A stretch of DNA of 64,000 nt from Desulfovibrionaceae bacterium (lineage in GTDB: Bacteria > Desulfobacterota > Desulfovibrionia > Desulfovibrionales > Desulfovibrionaceae), in assembly GCA_910575755.1 (NCBI GenBank), contig CAJTFO010000005.1, forward strand, positions 115,150-179,149. The letters are read 5' to 3'. Shown here one piece after another: positions 1 through 9,234 of the stretch (position 1 is the first letter of the stretch; every line of letters starts with the position of its first letter). The notes beneath the pieces were generated by a model that saw only the letters and a program-made list of their open reading frames with translations, ran no database searches and had not been told where the DNA came from. A program made the position numbers and the translations under genes.

Positions 1-2
1 CC

Positions 3-68
3 GGCGTTTTTCTGATCTCCGCCGATGCTGTTTTTCGGGCTCATGCTCTTCATAACTTCAGCCCCTGA
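3..68 (+). CDS. Possible C-terminal end of an upstream gene (partial)
   Basis: A short open frame enters from the left edge and stops at TGA 66-68. The 21 residues (with an ISADAVF stretch) look protein-like, and two terminator-like hairpins follow directly. That arrangement fits the 3' end of a gene lying outside the window. It is too short to identify, and chance openness cannot be excluded. Confidence 0.25.
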   Translation, partial: GVFLISADAVFRAHALHNFSP

Positions 69-107
69 GCTGAAGTATGAAATGAGCCGCAGTGAAGTTG
101 CGCAAAC

Positions 108-169
108 AAGCGCCTGGCGCTTTTCAGCGCCCCGGCCGGCAACGCCTTCCGGAAGGCGGCTGTTTTTTT
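108..169 (+). terminator. Tandem intrinsic-terminator-like hairpins upstream of the sigma factor
   Basis: AAGCGCC-T-GGCGCTT followed by TT spans 108-124. A perfect palindrome CGCCTTCC/GGAAGGCG at 143-158 is followed by GC and a T-rich run at 161-169. Either could terminate transcription arriving from the left edge. Confidence 0.6.
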
Positions 170-183
170 AGTACTGAAAAACA

Positions 184-212
184 TTGAAAAGGACAAACCA
201 AAACTATAGCAT
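184..212 (+). promoter_or_regulatory. Candidate sigma-70-type promoter of the sigma factor gene
   Basis: TTGAAA at 184-189 and TAGCAT at 207-212 are separated by 17 bp, 48 bases before the start codon. TATAGC at 205-210 is a competing -10 with a short spacer. Pattern match only. Confidence 0.4.
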
Positions 213-259
213 AAAACTGTGCCGCCTGTTCCGAGCGGCAAGGACTGAGTATAAATAAA

Positions 260-1414
260 ATGAAAAAAAATAATAAGATAGCTTCTTCTTCGCGCCATAC
301 GAGTGGAAAAGACAAGACGGCTTCCAAAAAAATCGCGCCCGATATTGAAGTCCTTGGGGCTGCGCGCGACGACCAGGAGAATGAATACCGGAATCAGGAA
401 ACGCTGGATATTCTGGACGGAGACGAGCTGACGGCAGGTGAAATTCTGGATGTGGACGACAAGGACAGCCTGGACATGGAGCCGGAACTTGCCCTTGAAG
501 AAGACCATGATGCTCCTCTGCCAGCGACAAGCCTGCCCCGTCTGCCTTCCCCTGCCGGCACGCGCGACAGTCTGCACCTCTATTTGCGCGAGGTAAGCCG
601 TTTTCCCATGCTCCATCCCGAAGAGGAGCATGAGCTGGCTCTGCGCGTGCGCGACCACAACGATCCGGATGCCGCCTTCCGGCTGGTATCCTCCCATCTG
701 CGGCTGGTGGTGCGCATTGCCATGGACTTCCAGCGCCGCTGGATGCAGAATGTGCTGGATCTGGTGCAGGAGGGCAACGTGGGTCTGATGCGCGCGGTGA
801 ACAAGTTCGACCCGGACAAGGGCATCAAGTTCTCCTATTACGCCTCATTCTGGATCAAGGCCTACATTCTCAAGTTCATCATGGACAACTGGCGCATGGT
901 CAAGATCGGCACCACCCAGGTTCAGCGCAAGCTCTTCTACAACCTGAACCGCGAGCGCCAGAAGCTGATCGCCCAGGGCTATGATCCGGACGCGGCCATG
1001 CTCTCCGAACATCTGGGCGTGACCGAGGAGCAGATCAATGAAATGGATCAGCGCCTGGCCTCCACGGATCTCTCGCTCAATGTCCAGGTGGGCGAAGATT
1101 CCGGCGGGGCCTCCCGCATGGACTTTCTGCCCGCTCTGGGGCCCGGGGTCGAGGACAGTCTGGCCACGGACGAAATTGCGGGACTGGTGCGCTCGCGCCT
1201 GAAAACCATCATGCCCAGGCTCAATGAAAAGGAACTCTACATCCTGCAGAACCGCCTGCTCACAGACGAGCCTGTCACCTTGCGTGAGATAGGCGAACGG
1301 TATAACGTCACTCGGGAACGCGTCCGCCAGCTTGAGGCCCGGCTTCTGGAGAAGATCCGCCAACACCTCACGCTGGATATCAAGGACTTTTCAGACGCAT
1401 GGATACACTCATAA
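260..1414 (+). CDS. rpoH: RNA polymerase sigma factor, RpoH (sigma-32) type
   Basis: This 384-residue alternative sigma factor should direct core polymerase to heat-shock-type promoters. Regions 2-4 occupy residues ~100-375: the region 2 helices (DLVQEGNVGLMRAV, KGIKFSYYASFWIKAYI), the QRKLFYNLNR stretch close to the RpoH-specific box (QRKLFFNLR in enterics), and a region 4.2 helix-turn-helix (REIGERYNVTRERVRQLE). Residues 1-100 form a lysine-rich then strongly acidic extension that the ~285-residue enterobacterial RpoH lacks. AAGGA at 240-244 sits rather far from the ATG. A TPR lipoprotein starts two bases after the stop, so the two are probably co-transcribed. hslV, a usual heat-shock target, lies about 6 kb downstream. 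The family call is firm; RpoH over another group is likely. Confidence 0.88.
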   Translation: MKKNNKIASSSRHTSGKDKTASKKIAPDIEVLGAARDDQENEYRNQETLDILDGDELTAGEILDVDDKDSLDMEPELALEEDHDAPLPATSLPRLPSPAGTRDSLHLYLREVSRFPMLHPEEEHELALRVRDHNDPDAAFRLVSSHLRLVVRIAMDFQRRWMQNVLDLVQEGNVGLMRAVNKFDPDKGIKFSYYASFWIKAYILKFIMDNWRMVKIGTTQVQRKLFYNLNRERQKLIAQGYDPDAAMLSEHLGVTEEQINEMDQRLASTDLSLNVQVGEDSGGASRMDFLPALGPGVEDSLATDEIAGLVRSRLKTIMPRLNEKELYILQNRLLTDEPVTLREIGERYNVTRERVRQLEARLLEKIRQHLTLDIKDFSDAWIHS

Positions 1415-1415
1415 A

Positions 1416-3200
1416 ATGAAACGTAAGACCATAGCGCTGCTCTGCGCGTTGACGCTGTCCGTCACGGCGCCGCTTTTCCTTCTTGGCTGCGGCGGTTGCG
1501 CCGGCAACAAGCCGCAAAACGGCCAGACCTCCGACCGTGCGGGGGAAGAGTTCGCCGCCGGGGAAAAACCCGCGCGCGCGCAGTCCGCCTCCCTTCAGGA
1601 TGTGCCCGTGCGGTCGGTGGAGAGCGGCCTTTCGCCCAACGCGCAGAGCACCTATGCCTACTTGCTGTATACCCAGGCCCTGCTGGCCGAGGATGAGGCT
1701 GCCCTGCTCCAGGCCGCATCCCTGCTCAAGGCCTCGCCGGTTCCGGCCAAAATCTGGATGGAGGGCGGGGTCTGGCTGATGAGCCGCAAGTCTCCCAATG
1801 CCGTCATCCTGCTGGAACAGGCCTTGAGCGTCTGGCCCGAGGATATGTCGCTCAATCTGCTCTATGCCGAAGCGCTTCTGGAGCACGGCATGCCCGAGCG
1901 CGGCGTGGAACTGATGCGCGCCTATCTGCAAAAGCACCCGGATTCTCTGGATGCCCGTCTGGAGCTGGCCCTGCTGCTGGTCAAAAGCAAACAGTTCCCG
2001 GAAGCTGAAAAGCTGCTCAACAGCGTGGGGGCCAGACAGCGTTCCCCCCTGGTGGATTATTACCATGCCAGAGCGCTGATCGGCATGGAGCGCAGCAACG
2101 AGGCCATCCCCTATCTTCAGAAGGCCATCAGGGAAATGCCTGACTTTGTGGAGGCCCTGGCCGAGCTGGCCTTCATTTGCGAACAGCGCGGGGATCTGCG
2201 CGAAGCCCGCAATGTCTATGAAAAACTGATGAGACTCAATTTTTCCACTCAGGATGTGGCGCTCAGGCTGGTAAACATCTCCCTGCGTCTGAAGCAGCCC
2301 GAAAAAGCCCTCCAGTATATGCGGCTGGGTCCGGCCACCGTGCCCTTCAAACTGACGGTGGCCAGCATGTTCATGGAGTCGCGCCACTATCTTCAGGCTG
2401 AAAATCTGCTCAAGCAGATCGTGGCCGACGGGGACGCGCCCGGCGATGTCTATCTGCTGCTGGCGGATCTGGCCTACGAGCAGCGGCGTGATCTGTCCAT
2501 GGCCCTGTCCTGGCTGGATAAAATGCCGTCCGGCAGTAAAAGCTCCGGCCGCGCCCGCCTGTTGCGCGCCCAGCTCCTGGCCGAAGCCGGGCAGAATGAC
2601 AAAGCCCTCAAAGTGGTGCGCCAGGGACAAAAAGACTTTGCCGGGGTTCCCGACTTTCAGGAATTTGAAATCCGTCTGCTGGCCCGCCAGAAACAGATGC
2701 CCGAGGCTCTTGCCGTGGCCCGCGAGGCGGTGAAGACATGGCCGGACAATACGGATCTGGCCTTTCTGCTGGGTTCCCTGCTGGACGAAACCGGCGACAA
2801 AAAGGGGGCTTTCACGGTCATGGAAGGCATCCTCGCAAGCCATCCGGACAACTATCAGGCGCTCAACTATGTGGGCTACACGCTGGCCGAGGAAAACCGG
2901 GAGCTGGAGCGGGCCGTCAAACTGCTGGTCAGGGCCAACGAGCTCTCGCCTGATCAGGCGTATATTGTGGATTCCCTGGCTTGGGCCCTGTTCAAGTCCG
3001 GCCGTCTGGAAGACGCCCTGGGCCAAATTCGCCGGGCCGTAAAGCTGGGCGATCAGGTGGACCCCTCCATCTGGGAGCATTATGGCGACATCGCCCGGCG
3101 CATGGGGCTCAAGGATGAGGCCCGCAAGGCCTATCAGAAAGCTCTGGATCTCAAACCCGCCAATGCCGAAGCATTGCGGCAGCGGCTTTCAACATTATGA
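1416..3200 (+). CDS. TPR-repeat lipoprotein
   Basis: A protein of 594 residues starting at ATG 1416, two bases after the sigma-factor stop; an upstream in-frame ATG lies inside the sigma gene and is ignored. The N-terminus is a lipoprotein signal (basic MKRKT, hydrophobic core, lipobox LFLLGC), so the mature protein should be lipid-anchored in the envelope. The rest is a run of tetratricopeptide repeats, with W/LG/Y/A/P spacing repeated roughly every 34 residues from ~50 to 590. TPR proteins are scaffolds; the partner is unknown. The gene overlaps the next lipoprotein gene by ATGA, which implies translational coupling and perhaps a joint role in envelope assembly. Confidence 0.85.
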   Translation: MKRKTIALLCALTLSVTAPLFLLGCGGCAGNKPQNGQTSDRAGEEFAAGEKPARAQSASLQDVPVRSVESGLSPNAQSTYAYLLYTQALLAEDEAALLQAASLLKASPVPAKIWMEGGVWLMSRKSPNAVILLEQALSVWPEDMSLNLLYAEALLEHGMPERGVELMRAYLQKHPDSLDARLELALLLVKSKQFPEAEKLLNSVGARQRSPLVDYYHARALIGMERSNEAIPYLQKAIREMPDFVEALAELAFICEQRGDLREARNVYEKLMRLNFSTQDVALRLVNISLRLKQPEKALQYMRLGPATVPFKLTVASMFMESRHYLQAENLLKQIVADGDAPGDVYLLLADLAYEQRRDLSMALSWLDKMPSGSKSSGRARLLRAQLLAEAGQNDKALKVVRQGQKDFAGVPDFQEFEIRLLARQKQMPEALAVAREAVKTWPDNTDLAFLLGSLLDETGDKKGAFTVMEGILASHPDNYQALNYVGYTLAEENRELERAVKLLVRANELSPDQAYIVDSLAWALFKSGRLEDALGQIRRAVKLGDQVDPSIWEHYGDIARRMGLKDEARKAYQKALDLKPANAEALRQRLSTL

Positions 3201-3985
3201 AAAAACTCGTCCTTTTCGCGTGCTTTCTGCTGCTCTGCGCCTGTGCAAAACAGCCTTCCCCCCTGGATTCGGGTCCGGAGGCGCAAGCCCGCCTGGCAAG
3301 CCGCTGGCAGAAGTTCATGGCTGCCAGCGAGGCCGCGCCGCGCGCGCCCTATCGCCTGCAACTGAGCCTGCGCTTCGGCGCCGAAGGCGATACACGCCGG
3401 GTCACAGCCCTGTTCTGGGGCAACAGCGACCGCCAGTTGCGTCTGGACGTCATGGCCGGGGTGGGCGCGGTGATCGCCAAAATTCTTGAAGACGGACAGC
3501 ATTTTCTGGTCTACAGCCCAAGCGAAAATAAAGGCTATTTCTACCAGGGCTCGGCCAGGCCCCTGCTCAGGGTGGGCGTGCCCGTGCCCTTTGATCTGGG
3601 GCATCTGGCCGCTCTGCTCAATGGCCGCTACGCGACCGTATTCGGAGACGGGCACAGCGCCGCCGCGGAACTGCCCGAGGGTCTGGCGCGCTATGAGCTG
3701 AGCGGCAAACCCGGCGGCAGCGTGACCCTCAATGCCGAAGGCCTGCCCGTGACCTGGCGCGAAGCCCCGCAGGGCGGCAAGGGCTGGAACATGGAGATAG
3801 CCTATGACGACGCCGCGCCGCCTCTGCCCCGCCGCCTGACCCTGACCCACACTGACGGCAAGCGCGCCATCCTGCTGGTCAAAGAGCGGGAAAAACCGGC
3901 GCGGACCTTTACCGCCGGGCAAATGAGCCTTACCTTGCCGGAAGACGCGCCCTTGTTGCCCCTTTCAGAGTACAGAGCGCAGTAG
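3197..3985 (+). CDS. Outer-membrane lipoprotein, LolB-like/DUF4292-like
   Basis: A 262-residue protein with a clear lipoprotein signal (MKKLVLFACFLLLCAC, lipobox LLCAC at ~12-16). The body is beta-rich, with segments such as LRLDVMAGVGAVIAKI and a C-terminal PRRLTLTHTDGKRAIL, resembling the half-barrel that binds lipids in LolB/LolA-type proteins. Its ATG overlaps the stop of the TPR lipoprotein gene. The lipoprotein assignment is secure. The LolB-like fold is inferred from general sequence character, and direct lipoprotein insertase activity is not shown. Confidence 0.7.
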   Translation: MKKLVLFACFLLLCACAKQPSPLDSGPEAQARLASRWQKFMAASEAAPRAPYRLQLSLRFGAEGDTRRVTALFWGNSDRQLRLDVMAGVGAVIAKILEDGQHFLVYSPSENKGYFYQGSARPLLRVGVPVPFDLGHLAALLNGRYATVFGDGHSAAAELPEGLARYELSGKPGGSVTLNAEGLPVTWREAPQGGKGWNMEIAYDDAAPPLPRRLTLTHTDGKRAILLVKEREKPARTFTAGQMSLTLPEDAPLLPLSEYRAQ

Positions 3986-4008
3986 CCCCATTTTTGCAAG
4001 GAGCAGAT

Positions 4009-4443
4009 ATGCAACGCATTCATCTGGCATCGGATCACGCCGGATTTGAGCTGAAGGCCACCCTGGCGCAGCAGTTGACCGAACTCGGCTACGAGGTTGT
4101 TGACGACGGAACCCACTCCAGGGAAAGCTGCGACTATCCTGTCTTTGCCCACAAGCTTTGCGAAGCCGTGGAGCGTGAACACTGCCTCGGCATTCTGGTC
4201 TGCGGCACGGGCATAGGCATGTCCCTGGCCGCCAACCGCCACCCCGGCATCCGGGCCGCGCTCTGCGCCACGGAACTGCACGCCCGCCTGAGCCGCCGCC
4301 ACAATAACGCCAATGTGCTTTGTCTGGGCGCGCGCGTCACAGGCGTGGAACTGGCGCTGGCCATCATGGAGGCTTTTCTGGAAAGCCGCTTTGAAGGGGG
4401 CCGCCACCAGCGCCGGCTGGATCAGCTCAACCTCCCGGCCTGA
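4009..4443 (+). CDS. rpiB: Ribose-5-phosphate isomerase B
   Basis: Interconverts ribose 5-phosphate and ribulose 5-phosphate in the non-oxidative pentose phosphate pathway. The 144-residue protein has the RpiB/LacAB signatures: N-terminal IHLASDHAGFELK, the catalytic segment LVCGTGIGMSLAANR with the active-site cysteine at ~64, and CATELHARLSRRHNNANVL. The start is set by AAGGAG at 3998-4003, five bases before ATG 4009; a TTG at 3994 is in frame but lacks a ribosome site. The product, via prs (9.2 kb), would feed PRPP synthesis. Confidence 0.93.
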   Translation: MQRIHLASDHAGFELKATLAQQLTELGYEVVDDGTHSRESCDYPVFAHKLCEAVEREHCLGILVCGTGIGMSLAANRHPGIRAALCATELHARLSRRHNNANVLCLGARVTGVELALAIMEAFLESRFEGGRHQRRLDQLNLPA

Positions 4444-4629
4444 GACGCACCCCGCACGCGAAAGTCATTTCAAGAGCAGATTGTCTCTGACAGGCAGACC
4501 TGATTAAAGAAAAGCTGCTCCACAACGACCGTATAACCACACTGCATTCCGTCGCTTTCCGTTATGGTCGGCACATTTTCGCCATCGGTTGAAGCGGGAA
4601 CAGGTCACAAACAGCCCTAAAGGATTGTC

Positions 4630-6081
4630 ATGCAGCTCTACAACACTCTGGGCCGTCAAAAAGAAGAATTCATTCCGATCCGGTCGGGCAAGGTTTATAT
4701 GTATGTCTGCGGCATCACCGCCTATGATTACTGCCACATCGGCCACGCCCGTTCCGCCCTGGTGTTTGACGCGCTGGCACGCCATTTGCGCCATCTGGGC
4801 CTGGAGGTCAGCTTTGTGCGCAACTTTACGGATGTGGACGACAAGATCATCAACCGCGCCAACAGTGAAGGCCGCGACTGGCGGGAAGTGGCCCGAACCT
4901 ATATCGACGCGTTTCATGAAGATATGGACCGCCTGGGCGTGCTGCGCGCGGACTCCGAACCGCGCGCCACGGAATATATTCCCCAGATTCAGGAGCTTTG
5001 CGGCAAACTGATTGACGAGGGCAAGGCCTATGCCACGCCTTCGGGCGATGTCTACTTCCGGGTGCGCTCCTATATGCCCTACGGCAAACTTTCCGGCCGC
5101 AGCCTGGATGAGCTGCTCGCGGGCGCGCGCGTGGCCCCGGGCGAGGAAAAGGAAGATCCCCTGGATTTCGCTCTCTGGAAGGCCGCCAAGCCCGGCGAAC
5201 CCTTCTGGGACAGCCCCTGGGGCAAAGGCCGCCCCGGCTGGCATATTGAATGCTCGGCCATGAGCGGCCCTTATCTGCCCCTGGATATTCACGGCGGCGG
5301 GCAGGATCTGGTGTTTCCCCATCACGAAAATGAAATCGCCCAGTCCGAGGCCGCCTGCGGTTGCGAACTGGCCCGTTACTGGGTGCATAACGGCTTTGTG
5401 CAGGTCAATGCGGAAAAGATGTCCAAATCACTGGGCAACTTCAAAACCATTCGCGATATTCTTGAAAGTTATCTTCCTGAAACCCTGCGCTTTTTTCTGC
5501 TGGGCAAGCACTACCGCAGCCCTATTGATTTCACCGCCGAAGGCATGGACGAGTCGGAAAAAGCCCAGCAACGGGTCTATTCCTCCCTGCTGGAAGCCCG
5601 CAAGGCTCTGGAGCGCGCCTCCTGGAAAAAAACGCCTCTGCCCGCTGAACTGCGGGAAGAATGGACGGCCCTGCCCAGGGCATTTGAAGCCGCGCTGGAC
5701 GACGATCTGAACACGGCCCAGGCTCTGGGGCAGATTTTCTCTCAAGTGCGCATCGTCAACCGCGTTCTGGAGGACAAAAGCCTGCGCGCCGCTGAAGGCG
5801 CACGGGAACTGCTGGAAGAATTTCTGGCCCGCGCCCGCGACTGGGACGCGCAACTGGGTCTGTTCGGCAGGAATCCCGCCGAATTTCTCTCCGAGCTGCG
5901 CGCCATGCGCGCTGCCCGCAAAAATGTGGATATGGAGCATATGGAAAACCTGCTGCGCCGGCGGCAGGAAGCCCGCATGCAAAAGGACTTCGCCCGCTCC
6001 GACGCCCTGCGCGAAGAGCTGCTCGGCCTGGGCGTGAGCGTGCGGGATACGCCGGAAGGACAGACCTGGGATCTGGAGTAA
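4630..6081 (+). CDS. cysS: Cysteinyl-tRNA synthetase
   Basis: Charges tRNA-Cys with cysteine in the cytoplasm. The 483-residue length is normal for this class I synthetase. Visible landmarks are the CHIGH form of the HIGH motif at ~35-39, zinc-ligand residues in [16 protein letters not shown] and [10 protein letters not shown], and KMSKSLGN at ~263-270. The C-terminal helical DALR-type region follows. AAGGA at 4620-4624 sits before the ATG. The preceding 186 bp hold no gene I can see. Confidence 0.96.
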   Translation: MQLYNTLGRQKEEFIPIRSGKVYMYVCGITAYDYCHIGHARSALVFDALARHLRHLGLEVSFVRNFTDVDDKIINRANSEGRDWREVARTYIDAFHEDMDRLGVLRADSEPRATEYIPQIQELCGKLIDEGKAYATPSGDVYFRVRSYMPYGKLSGRSLDELLAGARVAPGEEKEDPLDFALWKAAKPGEPFWDSPWGKGRPGWHIECSAMSGPYLPLDIHGGGQDLVFPHHENEIAQSEAACGCELARYWVHNGFVQVNAEKMSKSLGNFKTIRDILESYLPETLRFFLLGKHYRSPIDFTAEGMDESEKAQQRVYSSLLEARKALERASWKKTPLPAELREEWTALPRAFEAALDDDLNTAQALGQIFSQVRIVNRVLEDKSLRAAEGARELLEEFLARARDWDAQLGLFGRNPAEFLSELRAMRAARKNVDMEHMENLLRRRQEARMQKDFARSDALREELLGLGVSVRDTPEGQTWDLE

Positions 6082-6129
6082 CCCTGTTTTCCGATCCGGA
6101 GGCCGATTCGGCTTTGTGGTGAGAAGCAT

Positions 6130-7542
6130 ATGACGTTTGCCCGTTTTGCCGTCCGTCGCTGGACGGCCCTGCTGGTTATGCTGGCCTTCATGCTGCCGCA
6201 GTGTTTTCCCGCGTCAGCGCGGGCCTTCTTTTTCGGCGGGGTTTCCATCAAGGACGAACAGGAGATGGGCCGCAAGTTTGACGTGATGGTTCGCTCCAGC
6301 CTGCCTGTGGTCGAAGACCCGGAGGTGAGCCAGTACGTCAAGAACCTGCTGGAGCGCCTGGTCAAGGCCCTGCCGCCCCAGCCGTTCCGCTTCAAGGCAA
6401 CGGTGGTTCTGCACAATTCCCTCAACGCCTTTGCCGTGCCCGGCGGCTATGTCTTTGTATTCACGGGCATGATCATGAATCTGGAGCGAGAGGAAGAGCT
6501 GGCCGGGGTGCTGGCTCACGAGCTGGCCCATGTGACCCAGCGCCATGTGGCCGCCCGTCTGGAGCGGGCGCAATACCTGACTGTGGGCTCCCTCCTGCTG
6601 GCCATCGCCGGCGTGGCCGCCGGCGGTCCCGGCGGAGGCGCTCTGGCTATGGGCGCTATGGGCGCGGGCCAGTCAGCCATGCTCAATTACAGCCGGGTGG
6701 ACGAAACCGAAGCCGACCACCTCGGCCTGCAATACATGATTGCCGCCGGGTATCCGCCCGCCGGCATGGTGGGCGGCTTCAAGGTGCTGCGCCAGAAAAG
6801 CTGGATGAGCGGCACCAGCATACCCGCCTATCTCTCCACCCACCCGGCCATCGGCGACCGCGTCAACGGACTGCAGGCCCGCATTCAGACACTGCCCGCC
6901 CCTGTCCGGAACCGCAAGCAGGACAACAAGCGCTTTACCCGCGTCAAGACCCTGCTCTGGGCCCGCTATGGCGACGAACAGGCGGCCCTGCAGCGCTTTT
7001 CCGGCAGGGACGGCCTGTCCGCCATGGGCCGGGGCATCGTGCTTGCCCGGCAGAACAGGATCAACGAAGCCGGCGCGGCCTTTGACCAGGCGCTGGCCGC
7101 CGCGCCCGGGGATTCTCTGGTTCTGCGCGAAGCCGGAGCCTTCCACTACCGCAAGGGGGACATGAGCCGGGCCGACGGCCTGTTGCGCCAGGCCATGCGT
7201 CTTGATCCGCGCGACTATATGGCCTCCTTTTTCTATGCGCGGATGCTGGATGAGACCGGACGCCAGGCGCAGGCGGACAAATATTACGCGGAAGTGCTGC
7301 GCTATGTGCCGGAAGACGCGGAAGTGCATGAATCCTACGCCCGCTCGCTGGGCAAGGCGGGCAAAACGCTGGACGCGTATATTCATATGACCTACAGCGC
7401 CCTGTATTCCAACAACAAAAAGCAGACCGAGCGCTTTTTCAAGCAGGCCAGGGCTCTGGCTGACCGCTCGCCGGACAGGCGGCGTTTCCAGCGCCTGGAA
7501 GCGGCCTACAAGGAGCGCAAGGAAATCTGGGAAAAACATTGA
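6130..7542 (+). CDS. Periplasmic M48-family metalloprotease with TPR domain (BepA-like)
   Basis: A 470-residue protein with a Sec signal peptide (basic start, hydrophobic 13-27, cleavage near ASARA-FF). The zinc protease motif HELAH is at ~130-134, and the downstream glutamate ligand lies in DETEADHLG (~195). A small glycine/alanine-rich hydrophobic loop (ASN ~150-175) and C-terminal TPR repeats (~310-450) match BepA/YfgC, which degrades or assists misassembled outer-membrane proteins. The stop overlaps the hslV start by one base. The protease family is firm; a BepA-like role is inferred from architecture. Confidence 0.85.
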   Translation: MTFARFAVRRWTALLVMLAFMLPQCFPASARAFFFGGVSIKDEQEMGRKFDVMVRSSLPVVEDPEVSQYVKNLLERLVKALPPQPFRFKATVVLHNSLNAFAVPGGYVFVFTGMIMNLEREEELAGVLAHELAHVTQRHVAARLERAQYLTVGSLLLAIAGVAAGGPGGGALAMGAMGAGQSAMLNYSRVDETEADHLGLQYMIAAGYPPAGMVGGFKVLRQKSWMSGTSIPAYLSTHPAIGDRVNGLQARIQTLPAPVRNRKQDNKRFTRVKTLLWARYGDEQAALQRFSGRDGLSAMGRGIVLARQNRINEAGAAFDQALAAAPGDSLVLREAGAFHYRKGDMSRADGLLRQAMRLDPRDYMASFFYARMLDETGRQAQADKYYAEVLRYVPEDAEVHESYARSLGKAGKTLDAYIHMTYSALYSNNKKQTERFFKQARALADRSPDRRRFQRLEAAYKERKEIWEKH

Positions 7543-8075
7543 TGGACACCCACGCGACAACGATTCTGGCGGTAAAAAAGGGCAACCATGTGGCCATGGC
7601 CGGGGACGGCCAGGTGACTCTGGGCCAGACCATGATCATGAAGCATACGGCCCAGAAGGTGCGCCGCCTGTATGAAGGGCGCATTCTGGCCGGCTTCGCC
7701 GGGGCCACGGCGGACGCCTTTACCCTGTTTGAACTGTTCGAGGCCAAACTCAAGGAAGTGCGCGGCAATCTGCTGCGCGCCGCTGTGGAAATGACCAAGG
7801 AATGGCGCAAGGACAAGTATCTGCGCAAGCTGGAAGCCATGCTGCTGCTGGCGGACAGCGAGCATCTGCTGGTGGTTTCCGGCACGGGCGACGTCATTGA
7901 ACCGGATGACGACGTGGCGGCCATCGGCAGCGGCGGCGTCTACGCCCTGGCGGCGGCCAGAGCCCTCATCCGCCACAGCGCTCTCGACGCGGAAGCCGTA
8001 GCCCGCGAATCTATGGCCATCGCCTCGGAAATCTGCGTGTACACCAACGGGCATCTGACTGTGGAAACCCTATGA
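7542..8075 (+). CDS. hslV: ATP-dependent protease subunit HslV (ClpQ)
   Basis: Peptidase subunit of the HslUV protease, a threonine hydrolase of the proteasome type. The chain starts [14 protein letters not shown], so a five-residue propeptide would be removed to expose the catalytic Thr6. The AGDGQVTLG and [14 protein letters not shown] segments are typical. Start ATG 7542 overlaps the stop of the M48 gene (TGATG). The gene overlaps ispE by ATGA. No hslU is present anywhere in this window, so the ATPase partner must be encoded elsewhere. Confidence 0.95.
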   Translation: MDTHATTILAVKKGNHVAMAGDGQVTLGQTMIMKHTAQKVRRLYEGRILAGFAGATADAFTLFELFEAKLKEVRGNLLRAAVEMTKEWRKDKYLRKLEAMLLLADSEHLLVVSGTGDVIEPDDDVAAIGSGGVYALAAARALIRHSALDAEAVARESMAIASEICVYTNGHLTVETL

Positions 8076-8974
8076 TTCACCTCACGGCTGGCTGTAAGGT
8101 CAATCTGGGCCTGCATGTGCTCGGAGTGCGGGCCGACGGCTATCACGAACTGGACTCGCTGTTTTATCCTCTGTCGACCCCCTGCGACCGCCTGGAGATT
8201 CGGGAAAACGGCCCGCAGGGCATCGTGGTCTGTTGCGATGAGCCGTGCGTGGACCCACAGCGCAATACGCTGACCAAGGCCTATGCCGCTTTTGTCCGTG
8301 AGGCGGGCGAAGCGCCCGGCATCGCGGTGCAACTGCGCAAGGGCGTTCCGTCTGGTGCGGGCCTGGGCGGCGGCAGCAGCGACGCCGCCGCTTTGCTGCT
8401 CTGGCTCAACCAGCGCGCGGGAAAGCCCCTGGACGCCGCCTCTCTTGCCCGCGCTGCCCTGGCGGTGGGCGCGGACACGCCTTTTTTTCTGTACAATCAG
8501 CCATGCCGGGTACAAGGCATAGGTGAAACGCTCACGCCCGCAGACTATGACTTCTCCGGCCTGCATCTGGTGCTGGTCTGTCCGGAAATTCATGTGGACA
8601 CAGCCTGGGCCTTTGCCCGTTACGATGCCCTTTTCCCGCAGGCGAGCCGGATGGCGGCGCAAAACCTCTTGACAAAGAATCCGTGCGAGGCTAATGGAAC
8701 TCTTCTCTCTGGAGCAGGAAAGGCGTCATGGTCCCCGTGGGAAATACGCAATGATCTGGAAGCCGCTGTTTTTCCCCGGTATCCGCAACTGGCCGCCATC
8801 AAGGCGGAGTTGTTGCGCCTCGGAGCGGGGGCGGCCTGCATGAGCGGCAGCGGTTCCAGCGTGCTGGGCCTGTTCAGCCGGGCGGCCACAGCCAACGCGA
8901 AATACGCCGCGGAGGCGTTGCGCGCGGAAAAGCGGCATGTGTACCTGCTTTCTCTGGGAAATACTGGGATGTAG
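8072..8974 (+). CDS. ispE: 4-diphosphocytidyl-2-C-methyl-D-erythritol kinase
   Basis: Phosphorylates CDP-methylerythritol in the MEP isoprenoid pathway. The 300-residue GHMP kinase shows the N-terminal [20 protein letters not shown], the ATP-binding [16 protein letters not shown] at ~92-107 and the C-terminal [12 protein letters not shown]. It starts in an ATGA overlap with hslV. Its last codons (Gly-Met-stop) lie inside the 5' acceptor stem of the following tRNA-Gln, so tRNA processing would cut the messenger just at its stop. Confidence 0.94.
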   Translation: MIHLTAGCKVNLGLHVLGVRADGYHELDSLFYPLSTPCDRLEIRENGPQGIVVCCDEPCVDPQRNTLTKAYAAFVREAGEAPGIAVQLRKGVPSGAGLGGGSSDAAALLLWLNQRAGKPLDAASLARAALAVGADTPFFLYNQPCRVQGIGETLTPADYDFSGLHLVLVCPEIHVDTAWAFARYDALFPQASRMAAQNLLTKNPCEANGTLLSGAGKASWSPWEIRNDLEAAVFPRYPQLAAIKAELLRLGAGAACMSGSGSSVLGLFSRAATANAKYAAEALRAEKRHVYLLSLGNTGM

Positions 8975-9039
8975 CCAAGTGGTAAGGCAACGGGTTTTGG
9001 CTCCGTCATCCGAAGGTTCGAACCCTTCCATCCCAGCCA
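8965..9039 (+). tRNA. tRNA-Gln (anticodon UUG)
   Basis: The acceptor stem TGGGATG (8965-8971) pairs with CATCCCA (9029-9035), followed by G and an encoded CCA. The anticodon stem ACGGG/TCCGT holds the loop TTTTGGC with anticodon TTG. The T arm GGTTCGAACCC is standard. The first ten bases overlap the 3' end of ispE. Confidence 0.95.
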
Positions 9040-9234
9040 TACAGTGCATACCACGGCGGCGACGCCGTTTGCGTTGACAGGGCCGGGCGCCCCTTTCCGC
9101 CCACGCTTCCAGGCGTCGCTGGCGTTCCAGCGGCGGGTGCGACCTCTTCTTTCCAGAGCGTCGGCATGTATCAACGGGCGCTTCCAGGGCAAAGCACGTT
9201 CATTGCCCGTGACCGCGTAAAGCAAGGCAGCCTC

